Source: RYN-230 sp963717125
GTDB taxonomy: Bacteria > Actinomycetota > Actinomycetes > Streptosporangiales > Streptosporangiaceae
Length of the DNA stretch: 64,000 nt
Assembly: GCA_963717125.1 (NCBI GenBank)
Contig: CAVQVG010000019.1
Coordinates: 186,001 to 250,000 of the forward strand
Direction: 5' to 3'
Part shown: in pieces, positions 1 to 8,348 of the stretch
Numbering within the stretch: position 1 is the first letter of the stretch
Layout of the letters: each line of letters starts with the position of its first letter
Notes under the pieces: generated by a model
What the model saw: the letters and a program-made list of their open reading frames with translations, nothing else
Databases searched by the model: none
Told to the model about the DNA's origin: nothing
Made by a program: the position numbers and the translations under genes

Positions 1-386
1 TGCAGGCCCTCGGCGCGGCGCTGCGGTACCAGGGCAGCCTGCCGGACCGGGCCCGGGAGCTGGCCATCCTGATCGTGGCCGCGCACACGGAGTGCGAGTT
101 CGAGCAGTTCGCGCACGAAGCCGCGGGCCGCCGGGCCGGGCTGACTGACGCGGACCTGGCCGCCATCCGGGCCGGCCAGGAGCCGGACCTGGCCGATCCG
201 GCCGAGCGCGCCCTGGTTCGCGCCACGTGGACGCTGGCCCGGACCGGCGACCTCACCGACGAGCAGTACGCCGCGGCCGAAGGGGAACTGGGCCCAGCCG
301 GCCTGTTCGAGCTGACCACCCTGATCGGCTACTACAGCACGCTAGCCCTGCAACTACGCGTCTTCCGGGTAGCGACCCCGAAGTAG
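1..386 (+). CDS. carboxymuconolactone decarboxylase-like protein (5' end outside window)
   Basis: The open frame runs in from the left edge (first complete codon at base 3) and ends at TAG 384-386, giving 127 visible residues. The visible start, LGAALRYQGSLPDRARELAI, followed by AHTECEFEQFAHE, matches the core of the CMD/AhpD-like family (PF02627). Members are small all-helical decarboxylases or peroxidase-like proteins. The E-C-x-x-E-x-x-x-H segment replaces the CxxC of AhpD, so this is more like the decarboxylase branch than a disulfide reductase. The substrate cannot be read from the sequence. It lies upstream of, and in the same direction as, a fumarylacetoacetate hydrolase-family gene, which would fit aromatic or keto-acid catabolism; that link is inference. 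A GTG at 75 is internal to the domain and is not the start. Confidence 0.8.
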   Translation, partial: QALGAALRYQGSLPDRARELAILIVAAHTECEFEQFAHEAAGRRAGLTDADLAAIRAGQEPDLADPAERALVRATWTLARTGDLTDEQYAAAEGELGPAGLFELTTLIGYYSTLALQLRVFRVATPK

Positions 387-444
387 TACGCGCTTATCCC
401 CTGGCCTGGCCGGTCCGCCCCGGGCGGGTTTCGACTGGACCGAC

Positions 445-535
445 GAGCGAGGAACGAGCGAGGAGAGGAAGGAGCCGCGCCGAAGGGGGCGCGCCGCCGA
501 CTGGACTGAGGAGCGAGGGAGCGAGGAACGAGCGA
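445..535. repeat. GAGCGAGGAACGAGCGA direct repeats in a purine-rich spacer
   Basis: The 245-bp gap between the CMD-like gene and the FAH-family gene is strongly purine-rich on this strand. The 17-mer GAGCGAGGAACGAGCGA occurs perfectly at 445-461 and 519-535, each preceded by GACTGGAC (433-440 and 499-506). No coding potential is convincing here. It looks like a decayed local duplication in an intergenic spacer; function unknown. Confidence 0.6.
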
Positions 536-631
536 CCGAGCGACGAGGGAAGGAGGCGGGTAAAGCGCCCCCGGAGGCGCAAAAGAGCAGAGTGAGAGTA
601 TGTTTCGGGATATGAGAACGGAGGAGTGCCG

Positions 632-1507
632 ATGAAGCTGGTGACGTTCGACGAGGGCCGCACGGGGTGGATCGACGGGGACGTGGTGGTCGAGCTGGAC
701 TGCGGGTCGATGCGGGAGTACTTCGAGCGCGGCGGCGCGGTCGGCCAGACCGGCGAGCGGGCCGCCCTGGCGGACGTCCGGCTGCGAGCGCCCATCGTGC
801 CGAAGAAGTTCTTCCACACCGCGGGGAACTTCACCGAGCATCACGAGGAACTGCAGAAGGTCAACTGGTCGCACCCGGTGCACAAAGGCATCGTGTTCTT
901 CCAGAACGTGGACGCGATCATCGGCCCGGACGACCCGGTGATCTACCCGGAGCACCTGACCAAGGAACTCGACTACGAGCTCGAGCTGGCCATCATCATC
1001 GGCAAGTCGGGCAAGTTCTTCGGCCCCGACGAGGCGGCCAGCTACATCGCGGGCTACACCGTGTTCAACGACATCACCGCCCGGGACATCCAGCGCCGCG
1101 AGATGAAGTCCGGGGTCTTCTCGTTCAGCAAGGCCATCGACACGTTCTGCCCGATCGGGCCGTGGATCGTGACCGCGGACGAGATCCCCGACCCAAACCA
1201 CCTGGCCATGGAACTGCGGGTGAACGGGGACATCCGGCAGAAGGGCAACACCAGCCGGATGGTGCTGTCCATGCCGCAGCTGGTTGCCTACCACTCCCCG
1301 CAGGGTTACAGCGCGGGCGACATCCTCACCACCGGGACCATCTCCGGGGTGGCCGCGGTGCAGCCCGACCCGTTCGAGTTCTATCTGCGCCCCGGCGACG
1401 TGGTCGAGGCCGAGATCGAGCACGTGGGCGTGCTGCGCAACCGGGTGGTGGGCTGGACCGAGGGCCGCGGCACCCCGGTGCCCGAAAGCGACAGCCTGTA
1501 CAGCTAG
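632..1507 (+). CDS. fumarylacetoacetate hydrolase family protein
   Basis: Predicted 291-residue cytosolic enzyme of the FAH superfamily (hydrolases, isomerases and decarboxylases acting on beta-keto or 2-oxo acids such as 2-hydroxyhepta-2,4-diene-1,7-dioate). The metal-ligand region is visible as DYELELAIIIGK, then GYTVFNDITARDIQ, KAIDTFCPIGPWI, VNGDIRQKGNTSRM and GDILTTGTISGV, the usual order in the catalytic domain. The N-terminal ~75 residues form the small FAH N-domain. ATG 632 is preferred over GTG 626 because GGAGG at 620-624 sits 7 nt before the ATG and would be almost fused to the GTG. It may be co-transcribed with the CMD-like gene upstream. Substrate not determined. Confidence 0.88.
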   Translation: MKLVTFDEGRTGWIDGDVVVELDCGSMREYFERGGAVGQTGERAALADVRLRAPIVPKKFFHTAGNFTEHHEELQKVNWSHPVHKGIVFFQNVDAIIGPDDPVIYPEHLTKELDYELELAIIIGKSGKFFGPDEAASYIAGYTVFNDITARDIQRREMKSGVFSFSKAIDTFCPIGPWIVTADEIPDPNHLAMELRVNGDIRQKGNTSRMVLSMPQLVAYHSPQGYSAGDILTTGTISGVAAVQPDPFEFYLRPGDVVEAEIEHVGVLRNRVVGWTEGRGTPVPESDSLYS

Positions 1508-1520
1508 AACCGGCACTACA

Positions 1521-1562
1521 TGAATGATTCAGCCATAGACACCGGAGTGCCTGAATGATTCA
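1521..1562. repeat. paired TGAATGATTCA palindromes between convergent genes
   Basis: The 11-bp palindrome TGAATGATTCA occurs at 1521-1531 and again at 1552-1562, one base pattern repeated 31 bp apart, in the short gap between the convergent FAH-family and livM genes. Each copy can form a small hairpin. It may help bidirectional termination or may be a dispersed genomic repeat; the sequence alone does not decide. Confidence 0.5.
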
Positions 1563-1585
1563 CTCACGCGGTTGGAGGTGGGGGG

Positions 1586-2740
1586 TTAGCGGCGCTGGGG
1601 CTCGCCTGGCGCAGCTGTCGCGGGCTGTTCGGTGGCCGGCTCGGTAGCCAGCGACGGCGCGTCGAGCTGACCGGCGGTGGCCGTCTGCGGGAACCAGCGC
1701 ACCGGCAGCACCCGGTCGCGGGCCAGGGCGGCCCAGCGCCCGGGGCCCTTGGCCCCGTCGGCCACCTCGGAGGCCACCCCGTCCGGGTTCTTGATCGCGG
1801 TGAGCGCGAGCGCCACCCCGGCCACGATGGTCTGGTACTGCCCGATGCTGATGTGCTCGTTCAGCAGGTTGACGAAGAACCCGTTGGCGGACATCATCAC
1901 GCCCGCGAAGACCGCGCCCGCGATCCGGCCGATGCCGGCCACGTACGCGATGGCCAGCAGGTTGATGGACGTGAACGTGGCGAACGTGGGGGCCGAGACG
2001 GTGCCCTGCAGGTAGCCGAGCAGGCCGCCGCCCAGCCCGGCGATGAACGCGGACAGCGCGAACGCGAACAGCTTGGCCGGGGCGACCCGGATGCCGGCCG
2101 CCGCGGCCGCCCGCTCGTTGGACCGCACCGCGATCAGCATCCGCCCGGTAGCGGAACTCCGCATCCGGGCCACCGACAGCGCGACCAGCGTGACGATGAT
2201 CAGCAGCAGCACGCCGAAGATGACCCGGGGGTAGGAGTTCCCCGCCGAGATGCCCAGGTTCAGGCCGAACAGGGTGGGTGACGGCACGTTCCGGCCGCCC
2301 AGCCCGCCGCTGAACCAGGTCGGGTTGAACACCAGGGCGTCCATCGCGGCCGCCGCGGCCAGCGTGATCACGGCCAGGTTGACGCCGCGGACCCGGAGCG
2401 CGGGCAGCCCGATCAGGATGCCCACCGGCACCGCGGCCGTGGCCGCGATCAGCAGCGAGAACGGGAACGGCACGCCCCAGTTCTGGCTGAGATGACTGAG
2501 CATGAACGCGCCGATCCCGGCGAACGACATCTGCGCCAGCGACACCTGGCCGACATAGCCGGTGAGCACGACCAGCGACAGGCACAGGCAGACCGAGATG
2601 ACCGAGGCCATCAGGGCAACCCGGTCCGAGCCGTGCAGGAAGTACATGGCCACCACGCCGACCACGAACGTGAGCACCGCGGTGGCGATGGGCCGGGCCT
2701 GCGCCGATGGACGGGTTGCGCCAGTCGCCGAGCACACCAC
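1586..2740 (-). CDS. livM: branched-chain amino acid-type ABC transporter permease LivM (frame broken from LivH)
   Basis: Hydrophobic permease of the LivM family, 384 residues in this frame. It has multiple membrane segments and the characteristic GYVGQVSLAQMSFAGIGAF and GLPALRVRGVNLAVITLA stretches. The C-terminal ~60 residues are a low-complexity Ala/Pro/Thr cytosolic tail. The first membrane helix starts almost at the frame entry and no ribosome site precedes GTG 2740. The upstream livH frame stays open across the whole gene instead of stopping. The two pieces read naturally as one polypeptide (GDWRNPS joined to AQARPIA) if one base is removed near 2700-2706, so this is probably the C-terminal half of a fused LivH-LivM permease with a one-base insertion, more likely a sequencing error than a separate gene. 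Confidence 0.8.
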   Translation of the reverse strand: MVCSATGATRPSAQARPIATAVLTFVVGVVAMYFLHGSDRVALMASVISVCLCLSLVVLTGYVGQVSLAQMSFAGIGAFMLSHLSQNWGVPFPFSLLIAATAAVPVGILIGLPALRVRGVNLAVITLAAAAAMDALVFNPTWFSGGLGGRNVPSPTLFGLNLGISAGNSYPRVIFGVLLLIIVTLVALSVARMRSSATGRMLIAVRSNERAAAAAGIRVAPAKLFAFALSAFIAGLGGGLLGYLQGTVSAPTFATFTSINLLAIAYVAGIGRIAGAVFAGVMMSANGFFVNLLNEHISIGQYQTIVAGVALALTAIKNPDGVASEVADGAKGPGRWAALARDRVLPVRWFPQTATAGQLDAPSLATEPATEQPATAAPGEPQRR

Positions 2741-3677
2741 GGGACCGGAGCCGCTGCGCGCTCAGCGTCATGACCACCAGGATGAGCACGAACGGGACAC
2801 CGTCGCCGAGCCCCTGCTGGGGCAGCCAGGTGAACACCGTCTGCAGCTTGACGATCTCGGACTGGATCACGCCGAGCAGCAGGCCCGCGGCCGCCGTGAC
2901 GCCGAACGAGGAGAACCGCCCGATCAGTGCCGCGCCCAGGGCGGGCACCACGAACAGCGTGTAGGACGTCGGGTCCACCTCGGCGATCGGCGCGATCAGC
3001 ACGCCGGACAGGGTGGCCAGCACGGTGGCGATGACCCAGTTCTGCATCGCGATCCGGTTGGCGTCCAGGCCGATCAGCGCGGCGCCGACGTCGTTCTCCG
3101 CGCCGGCCCGGGTGGCCAGCCCGAATCTGGTGTACCGGAAGGCCACGGCCAGGCCGGCCGCCAGCAGAATCACGATGCCGGCCAGGTACAGCTGGCTCTC
3201 CGGGACGATGACCCCGGCCAGGGTGAAGCTGCCGGCCGGCAGCACCGACGGCGCGGACGTGCCGGTGGTGCCGAAGTTCAGCACCGCGATGGCTTCCAGG
3301 GACAGCATGACGCCGACCGAGGCGCACACCTTGGTCAAGGGCGCGGCCCGCAGCAGCGGGCGGTAGACCAGCAGGTACAGGATCAGGCCGAGGACGGCCC
3401 CGTAGACCAGCGTGATGACCAGCGCGACCGCCGACGGCAGCCCACTGTGGGACAGCGTTATCTGGTGCGGCAGCACGATCCAGGGCAGCTCGAGGACGCC
3501 GTTGGTGCGCAGCCCGATGAACACGTAGGCGCCGTACATCGCGACCGCGCCCTGCGCGAAGTTGACCACGCCCGCACTGCGGTACTTGAGTACCAGGCCG
3601 AGCCCGAGGATCGCGTAGACCGACCCCCCGCCGAGGCCAAGCAGGAAGAACAGCAGGTACGTGGACAACTCGTGCAC
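2703..3677 (-). CDS. livH: branched-chain amino acid-type ABC transporter permease LivH
   Basis: LivH-family inner-membrane permease. It starts MHELSTYLLFFLLGLGGGSV at ATG 3677 and contains the family segments VLKYRSAGVVNFAQGAVAMY, VGVMLSLEAIAVLNFG and FRYTRFGLATRAGAENDVGA. About 325 residues are in this frame before homology passes to the livM frame. It forms the membrane pore with LivM, energised by LivG/LivF and fed by the lipoprotein encoded upstream at 3746-5038. Translation without correction would continue to 1560 through the antisense-shifted livM frame, which is not credible protein. The apparent frame change lies at about 2700-2706. Substrate may be branched-chain amino acids, amides or related small polar solutes. 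Confidence 0.85.
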
Positions 3678-3702
3678 CTCACACCCTGGTAGGACCTAGT
3701 GG

Positions 3703-3740
3703 ACCGGGCCGGGGCCCCGCCGGGCGGGCCCCGGCCCGGT
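3703..3740 (-). terminator. strong intercistronic hairpin between binding-protein gene and livH
   Basis: ACCGGGCCGGGGCCC (3703-3717) pairs perfectly with GGGCCCCGGCCCGGT (3726-3740), leaving an 8-base loop. It lies just after the stop of the binding-protein gene and before livH on the minus strand, with no T run. Such hairpins commonly stabilise or partly terminate the abundant binding-protein transcript; that role is inferred from position. Confidence 0.65.
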
Positions 3741-3745
3741 GCGGG

Positions 3746-5038
3746 CTAACCCTTGTAGTACGAGCCCGCCGTCACCCAGTTGGGGTCAGCCACGATGATC
3801 TTCGTGCCCTGCACCTGCCGGATCTGCTGGAAGGCGTTGCACACCGCGGTCGCGCCGGCCAGCTGCTTGCCGTCGCAGGTGTAGGGGTGGGCCATGAAGT
3901 TGGGGTGATCACTCCCGTTCCGGAACGCGGCCAGGATCTTCGACGTGGTCAGCTGGGCCGGGGTGAACTTGGCCAGGGCCGCCTGCACGTCCATCACCGT
4001 GGCGAAGCCCATCGCGGTCAGCGAGTCGATCGGGATGCTCTTCGGCGCGTACTTCTTGAGCACGGCCAGGTACAGGTTGGACTGCGTGGTCCCGGCGTCC
4101 GGGGCCTGCACCGGCGAGGAGTAGTACATCCCGCTGGCGCCGCCGTTGGCGGCCGCGATGGCCGCCGGCGAGGTGCACGGATCCACGCCGAGCACCTTGG
4201 CCGTGCTGCCGAGCTGCTTGAGCGAGCTGAGCACCTGCGGGCAGGAGTTCGGGTCGTCGATGTAGACGATGTCCGGGTGCGAGCTGATCGCGGCGGCCAC
4301 CGCCGAGGTCACGTCCGTGGCGGTCGGCGGCACCGGGATCTTGGTGACCTTGGTGTAGCCGACGTTCTTCATCACCGGCGCGAGCACGTTGTCGGCCACC
4401 GACGTGCCCTGGGTGTCCGACGTGTAGATGATGGCCGCGGTCTTGGCGCCCAGCGTCTTGGCCGCGTACACCGAGGCGGCCGCGTTGTCCGCGACCGACA
4501 CGTCGTCGAAGATCACCGCGTTGGCGTAGTTCGACTCGACCGGAGTGAACGGGATACCGCCCAGGTAGGCGAGCCTGGCCCGCTGCCACACCGGGATCGC
4601 CCCGGCCGAACCGGTGTCGCCGCCGCCCAGGATGGCGACCGGGTGCGAGTTGAGCAGCTGGTTGGCACACCGCTCGGAGGTGGCCGGCTGGCCGTCGGTA
4701 GCGCACACGTCGATCTTGATTGGGTGGCCGCCGATCCCGTCCAGGTACTCGTTCGCGTAGCTGGCCGCGGCCTGCTCGGCCGCGGAGATCTCGGGGAAGG
4801 TGACCGGCCCGGACAGCAGGTTGAGCAGGCCGAACACGACCGGCGAGCCGGTGGCCGGGTGCGGCGTGCCGAGGCTGGCCGCAGCCGCCGCGGCCGGCGA
4901 GCTGCTGGCCGACGACGGGGCCGACGTGCTGCTGGAGCTGTTCCCGCCGCTGCTTCCGCAGGCGGCGGCCAGCAAGCCGCAGGCGGCCAGCGCGGCGAGC
5001 CCGGCCACCGGGCGCGCTCTGCCCAGGTTGATCGCCAT
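3746..5038 (-). CDS. ABC transporter substrate-binding lipoprotein (LivK-like)
   Basis: Predicted 430-residue extracellular type I periplasmic-binding-fold lipoprotein. The N-terminus has a basic start, a hydrophobic stretch and a lipobox ending AAC|GSS, then a Ser/Ala-rich linker. The mature part begins ATGSPVVFGLLNLLSGPVTF and includes VAILGGGDTGSAGAIPVW and DIVYIDDPNSCPQVLSSLKQ, typical of LivK/AmiC-like receptors. ATG 5038 is chosen because AGGAG lies just upstream (GGAGACAAG-ATG) and it gives a proper signal peptide; the same frame stays open to 5305 without a leader. It sits in a minus-strand operon livG-livF-binding protein-livH-livM. The ligand is not predictable beyond a small amino-acid-like or amide solute. 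Confidence 0.88.
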   Translation of the reverse strand: MAINLGRARPVAGLAALAACGLLAAACGSSGGNSSSSTSAPSSASSSPAAAAAASLGTPHPATGSPVVFGLLNLLSGPVTFPEISAAEQAAASYANEYLDGIGGHPIKIDVCATDGQPATSERCANQLLNSHPVAILGGGDTGSAGAIPVWQRARLAYLGGIPFTPVESNYANAVIFDDVSVADNAAASVYAAKTLGAKTAAIIYTSDTQGTSVADNVLAPVMKNVGYTKVTKIPVPPTATDVTSAVAAAISSHPDIVYIDDPNSCPQVLSSLKQLGSTAKVLGVDPCTSPAAIAAANGGASGMYYSSPVQAPDAGTTQSNLYLAVLKKYAPKSIPIDSLTAMGFATVMDVQAALAKFTPAQLTTSKILAAFRNGSDHPNFMAHPYTCDGKQLAGATAVCNAFQQIRQVQGTKIIVADPNWVTAGSYYKG

Positions 5039-5156
5039 CTTGTCTCCTTCTGCTGTGTCTTTAGTTGTCGCGTTCCGGGGATCTACTCGGTGGCCAGAGG
5101 TACTGGCCGGAGATGCGTTTGGTTGTGCGGGGTCTTCGCGGGGCAGGTGCGGCGGG

Positions 5157-5948
5157 TCAGCCGCCGGCTGGCTCGGCGGCCGGGTCCGGGCCGGTGTCGC
5201 CGGCCAGTTCCGCGGCCCGGTCCAGGTCGCCCAGGTAACACGCTTTGAGCAGGTCACGGCGGCTGCGCAGGCGCTCCGCCGGGCTTTCCAGGATGAGCCG
5301 GCCATGCGCCATCACATAGCCGCGATCGGCGATCTCCAGGGCCAGCGCGACGTGCTGCTCGACCAGGAGCACCGCGGTGCGCAGCTCGTCGGCCACCCGG
5401 CGGAGCACCGGGAGCAGCCGCTCGACCACCACCGGGGCCAGGCCGAGGCTCATCTCGTCGATCAGCAGGGCGCGCGGGCGGCGGACGATGGCCCGGCCGA
5501 CGGCGAGCATCTGCTGTTCGCCACCGGACAGCAACCCCGCCTTCCGGTCCAGGCACTTGCGCAGCTCGGGAAGCAGGTCGAGGACTTCGTCCTGGCTGCC
5601 GTCGCGGCCCGCGCTGAGCCGGAGATTCTCCCGCGTGGTGAGGCCGGCGAACAGCGCCCGGCCCTCGGGGACCAGGGACAGCCCGCCGCGGGCGAGCCGG
5701 TGCGCCGACTTGCCCGCGATGTCCCTGCCGTCCATCCGGATGGCCCCGGCCAGCGGGCGCTGCAGCCCGGCGATGGTGGCCAGCGTGGTCGTCTTGCCCG
5801 CGCCGTTCGCGCCGAGCAGCGCGACGACCTCCGCCTCCCGGACGTGCAGGGTCAGCTCACGGACCACGGGATTGCCGTTGTATCCGGCGTCGAGTGCCTC
5901 TACCTCGACGACCCGGGGCCGCTCAGAGCCGTTCACGGTCGCCACCAT
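5157..5948 (-). CDS. livF: ABC transporter ATP-binding protein LivF
   Basis: 263-residue cytosolic ATPase. Walker A is GANGAGKTT, the ABC signature is LSGGEQQ, Walker B is RALLIDEMSLGLAP, and the switch histidine is in LLVEQHV. Length and the NGAGKTT...SLVPEGRALFAGLT pattern fit LivF, the smaller of the two Liv ATPases. It overlaps the end of livG by 26 bp, so the two are translationally coupled. The C-terminal ~25 residues are an Ala/Pro/Gly-rich extension. Together with LivG it powers the LivH/LivM permease downstream. Confidence 0.9.
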   Translation of the reverse strand: MVATVNGSERPRVVEVEALDAGYNGNPVVRELTLHVREAEVVALLGANGAGKTTTLATIAGLQRPLAGAIRMDGRDIAGKSAHRLARGGLSLVPEGRALFAGLTTRENLRLSAGRDGSQDEVLDLLPELRKCLDRKAGLLSGGEQQMLAVGRAIVRRPRALLIDEMSLGLAPVVVERLLPVLRRVADELRTAVLLVEQHVALALEIADRGYVMAHGRLILESPAERLRSRRDLLKACYLGDLDRAAELAGDTGPDPAAEPAGG

Positions 5949-6690
5949 GACTCCCCAGGTACGCCTCGACGACCGGCCGGCTGTCCCGGATCTCCGCCGG
6001 AGTACCGGATGCGATGACCTTGCCGAAATCGATGACGACGATGCGATCGCACAGCCCGAGCACCAGGCCCATGTCGTGATCCACGAGCAGCACGCTCACC
6101 CCACGGCCGGGCAGCGCGGCGACCCGCTCGCCGAACGCGATGCTCTCGTCGTTGTCCAGCCCGGCGGCGGGCTCGTCCATCAGCACCAGGCGCGGGCGCA
6201 TGGCCAGTGCCCGGGCCACGCCGACGAGCTTCCGGCGGCCGTGCGACAACTCGGTGGGCAGCCGGTCCGTGACGTCATCCAGGCCGCACGCGTCCAGCGC
6301 CCAGGCGACGTTCTCGTTGCGGGCCGGCCGGGGCGGGGCGACCAGATCGCGCAGCACCGACCACGGCGACGGCTGCTCGGCGGCGACCAGCAGGTTCTCC
6401 TCGACGGTAAGGTCGTCGAACAACTCCACCGACTGGAAGGTGCGGATCAGGCCGCGGCGCGCGATGCGGTAGGGCCGGGCGCCGGTGATGGGCGTTCCAT
6501 CGAAGATCACCTGACCGCCCGCCGCAGGGTGGTAACCCGTCAGCGCGTCGATCAGCGATGACTTTCCGGCCCCGTTGGGGCCGATCAGCCCGACGATCTC
6601 ACCCTCGTCCACGGTCAGGCTGACCTGATCCACGGCGGTCACCCCACCGTAGGTGACGCGCAGGTCCTGGACCACGAGCAGGTTGTTCAT
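5923..6690 (-). CDS. livG: ABC transporter ATP-binding protein LivG
   Basis: 255-residue ATPase and first gene of the minus-strand importer operon. Walker A is GPNGAGKSS, the signature region is LSHGRRKLVGVARAL (SHG in place of the usual SGG, as in many LivG proteins), Walker B is LVLMDEPAAGLD, and the switch His is in LLVDHDMGLVL. It begins MNNLLVVQDLRVTYGG at ATG 6690. The 170 bp upstream up to the next gene's terminator carries the operon promoter region, but no clear -35/-10 pair was identified. Confidence 0.9.
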   Translation of the reverse strand: MNNLLVVQDLRVTYGGVTAVDQVSLTVDEGEIVGLIGPNGAGKSSLIDALTGYHPAAGGQVIFDGTPITGARPYRIARRGLIRTFQSVELFDDLTVEENLLVAAEQPSPWSVLRDLVAPPRPARNENVAWALDACGLDDVTDRLPTELSHGRRKLVGVARALAMRPRLVLMDEPAAGLDNDESIAFGERVAALPGRGVSVLLVDHDMGLVLGLCDRIVVIDFGKVIASGTPAEIRDSRPVVEAYLGSHGGDRERL

Positions 6691-6817
6691 CCGGGGCGCT
6701 CCGGCTGATTACTCTCACTGTATGAAAACGACTTTACTGCCGCTCTTGACGGTAACCCTGTTGTAACCGCCGTGTCCAGCCGCGAAATAGAACCGATACG
6801 TCCCGGGGCAGGCAAAA

Positions 6818-6848
6818 GGCGCTGAACCCACCAGGTGGGTTCAGCGCC
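6818..6848 (-). terminator. intrinsic terminator of universal stress protein gene
   Basis: GGCGCTGAACCCACC (6818-6832) and GGTGGGTTCAGCGCC (6834-6848) are perfect complements around a single central base; in practice the stem closes on a short loop. On the minus strand it directly follows the USP stop codon (6864) and is followed by TTTT (AAAA at 6814-6817). This is one of the few classic stem-plus-U-run terminators in the window. Confidence 0.88.
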
Positions 6849-6863
6849 TCCGGACGCCCTGGC

Positions 6864-7301
6864 TCAGCCGCGGCGCTCGTGCACCACCACGACCGGGCAC
6901 GTCGCGTGGTGGGTGACCTGGCTGCTCACCGAGCCCAGCAGCAGGCGGCCGAAGCCACCGCTGCCCCGGGACCCGACGACCAGCAGGTCCGCGTCCGCAC
7001 CTGCCTTGATCAGTTCCTCGGCCGGTACCCCGTTGACCGCGACGATGGTCACCGCGGGACGCTCGCCGCCGATCTGGCTGGCCAACTTGTCCACGCTCTC
7101 CTGGGCCGCGGTGCGGCCCCGCTCTACTTCCTGCTCATCGGCCGGGTAGGTGATCGGGGTGCGGGTCCAGGCGCTTATCGCGACCGGGTGCACGGCCAGC
7201 ACGGTGAGCGGAGCGTGGCGCAGATTGGCTTCTTTGATCGCCCATTCAAGTGCGCGCTCAGAGTGAGCCGATCCGTCAAACCCTACGACTATTCCAGGCA
7301 T
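6864..7301 (-). CDS. universal stress protein, single UspA domain
   Basis: 145-residue UspA-fold protein. It begins MPGIVVGFDGSAHSERALEWA and ends with the ATP-binding signature GSRGSGGFGRLLLGSVSSQV (G-x2-G-x9-G-S), then CPVVVV. It is therefore probably an ATP-binding USP, a cytosolic dimer linked in actinobacteria to hypoxia, dormancy and stationary phase. It has its own terminator and is separated by 128 bp from the next USP gene in the same direction. Unlike the other two USP genes here, no GGGAC-N4-GTCCC palindrome was found upstream. Confidence 0.92.
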   Translation of the reverse strand: MPGIVVGFDGSAHSERALEWAIKEANLRHAPLTVLAVHPVAISAWTRTPITYPADEQEVERGRTAAQESVDKLASQIGGERPAVTIVAVNGVPAEELIKAGADADLLVVGSRGSGGFGRLLLGSVSSQVTHHATCPVVVVHERRG

Positions 7302-7429
7302 CGGTGCCTCCTGACGAATCGCCTGGCCGGGCCCGCCGCCACGGCCCTGACATGTAGAACCGTAGGCTCCCGGGCCTGCTGTGACCAGAGGTTACTGAAA
7401 TGGCGCCGGCCGCCGGGGCAGGGTCGCGG

Positions 7430-8050
7430 CTAGCTGAGTGCGCCGGCCAGGCTGCGCACCAGACCCGGGGCCAGGTGGCGGACGTGCTGCGGGCTGACCG
7501 TGACGACCGGGCAGGGCGCGGCCCGCAGGCAGGCCCGGGCCACCGGCCCGAGGTCGGCGGACGGGCGGCCCGCGGCCTGCTCCGCCGCCTGACCGCCCCC
7601 GAGCACCAGCAGCTCGGCGCCGGCCGAGCTGTGCAGCAGGATCTGGACGGCCGGTCCCTCGGCCACCTCGAGCAGCGGCCCGGCCCGGCCCAGCGGCGGG
7701 CCGGCCAGGCCGACCGCGCCCGGCAGCCGGCCCAGCCCGCCGTGGGCCGCGCCCAGTCCCTGCCGGACCGGCAGCCGGGCCAGCGCGTCCTGGACGGCGC
7801 CCAGTCCCTGCTGGACCACGGTCCGCAGCAGCGCGGCCGCGGCGTTCCGCTCGTGGTCGCCGTGCCCTGCCCGCGGGCCGGGCGCGTACGGCGCCCGGCC
7901 CCGGGCGGCCGGCTCCCAGGCGTGTACCGCGTGCAGCACGGCTCCGCGCAGCTCTGCTTCCCGGGCGGCCCAGGTCACCGCGGCGGCCGAAGCCGCCGAC
8001 CCAGCCACGCCGACCACGATCCGCCGCGGTGCCGCGGCAGTGCGTCCCAT
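7430..8050 (-). CDS. universal stress family protein with degenerate nucleotide site
   Basis: 206 residues. The N-terminus RRIVVGVAGSAASAAAVTWA and C-terminus CLRAAPCPVVTVS are UspA-like. The usual GxxGx9G(S/T) loop is replaced by LVLGGGQAAEQAAGRPSADL, so ATP binding is doubtful. The middle is expanded by a low-complexity segment in which GCGCCCAGTCCCTGC occurs twice (near 7747 and 7798), a small internal duplication. Genes of this kind often sit in DosR-type regulons. A perfect GGGAC-CAAT-GTCCC palindrome lies 130 bp upstream of the start. Confidence 0.72.
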   Translation of the reverse strand: MGRTAAAPRRIVVGVAGSAASAAAVTWAAREAELRGAVLHAVHAWEPAARGRAPYAPGPRAGHGDHERNAAAALLRTVVQQGLGAVQDALARLPVRQGLGAAHGGLGRLPGAVGLAGPPLGRAGPLLEVAEGPAVQILLHSSAGAELLVLGGGQAAEQAAGRPSADLGPVARACLRAAPCPVVTVSPQHVRHLAPGLVRSLAGALS

Positions 8051-8177
8051 CGTGCTATCCCTCCCGGTGTGTGCACCGGCCTTAGCTCCCGGTTCACAGC
8101 CTGACTCAGTCGCGGCCAGCGCGCTAGACCGAAAAGTCCCCTAAACGGTAAAAGGGTCCTTAACGACCTGCGCGCGC

Positions 8178-8195
8178 CCGGGACCAATGTCCCGG
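8178..8195 (-). promoter_or_regulatory. DosR/DevR-like box upstream of universal stress gene
   Basis: CCGGGAC-CAAT-GTCCCGG is a perfect 7+7 palindrome with a 4-bp spacer. Its core matches the architecture of the mycobacterial DosR box (GGGAC-TWWA-GTCCC within a 20-bp palindrome). It is 130 bp upstream of the USP start at 8050. The flanks differ from the full consensus, so binding is a prediction. The rest of 8051-8348 (298 bp) holds no convincing gene. Confidence 0.5.
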
Positions 8196-8348
8196 ACCGT
8201 GCGGGACCTCGGACCGGTGCGCCCGGCCGCGCCGCGGCCCAGCATGAGAGGGCTAGCAGTGACCACCAGCGGCTACCACCGCACACCGGCCCGCGGCCGT
8301 GGCCGGGCGGCGCCCGCGAGGTCTACGTGCAGATCATCCCGTACCGGA

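Noticed and set aside
567..585. GCGCC-CCCGGA-GGCGC hairpin as terminator of the CMD-like gene
   Set aside because: Stem of five pairs only, 180 bp after the stop, and followed by A residues rather than T.
2700..2740. Programmed ribosomal frameshifting between livH and livM
   Set aside because: No slippery heptamer or downstream structure was recognised, and similar single-base breaks occur in several unrelated genes of the window, so sequencing error is simpler.
1560..3677. A single 705-codon minus-strand frame covering livH and beyond
   Set aside because: Only the first ~325 codons look like protein; the rest is an Arg/Gly/Pro-rich shadow of the livM frame. Treated as livH plus livM with a frame break.
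7302..7429. DosR-like box upstream of the USP gene at 6864-7301
   Set aside because: No GGGAC-N4-GTCCC palindrome in this gap; only GGGCCC-type GC runs.
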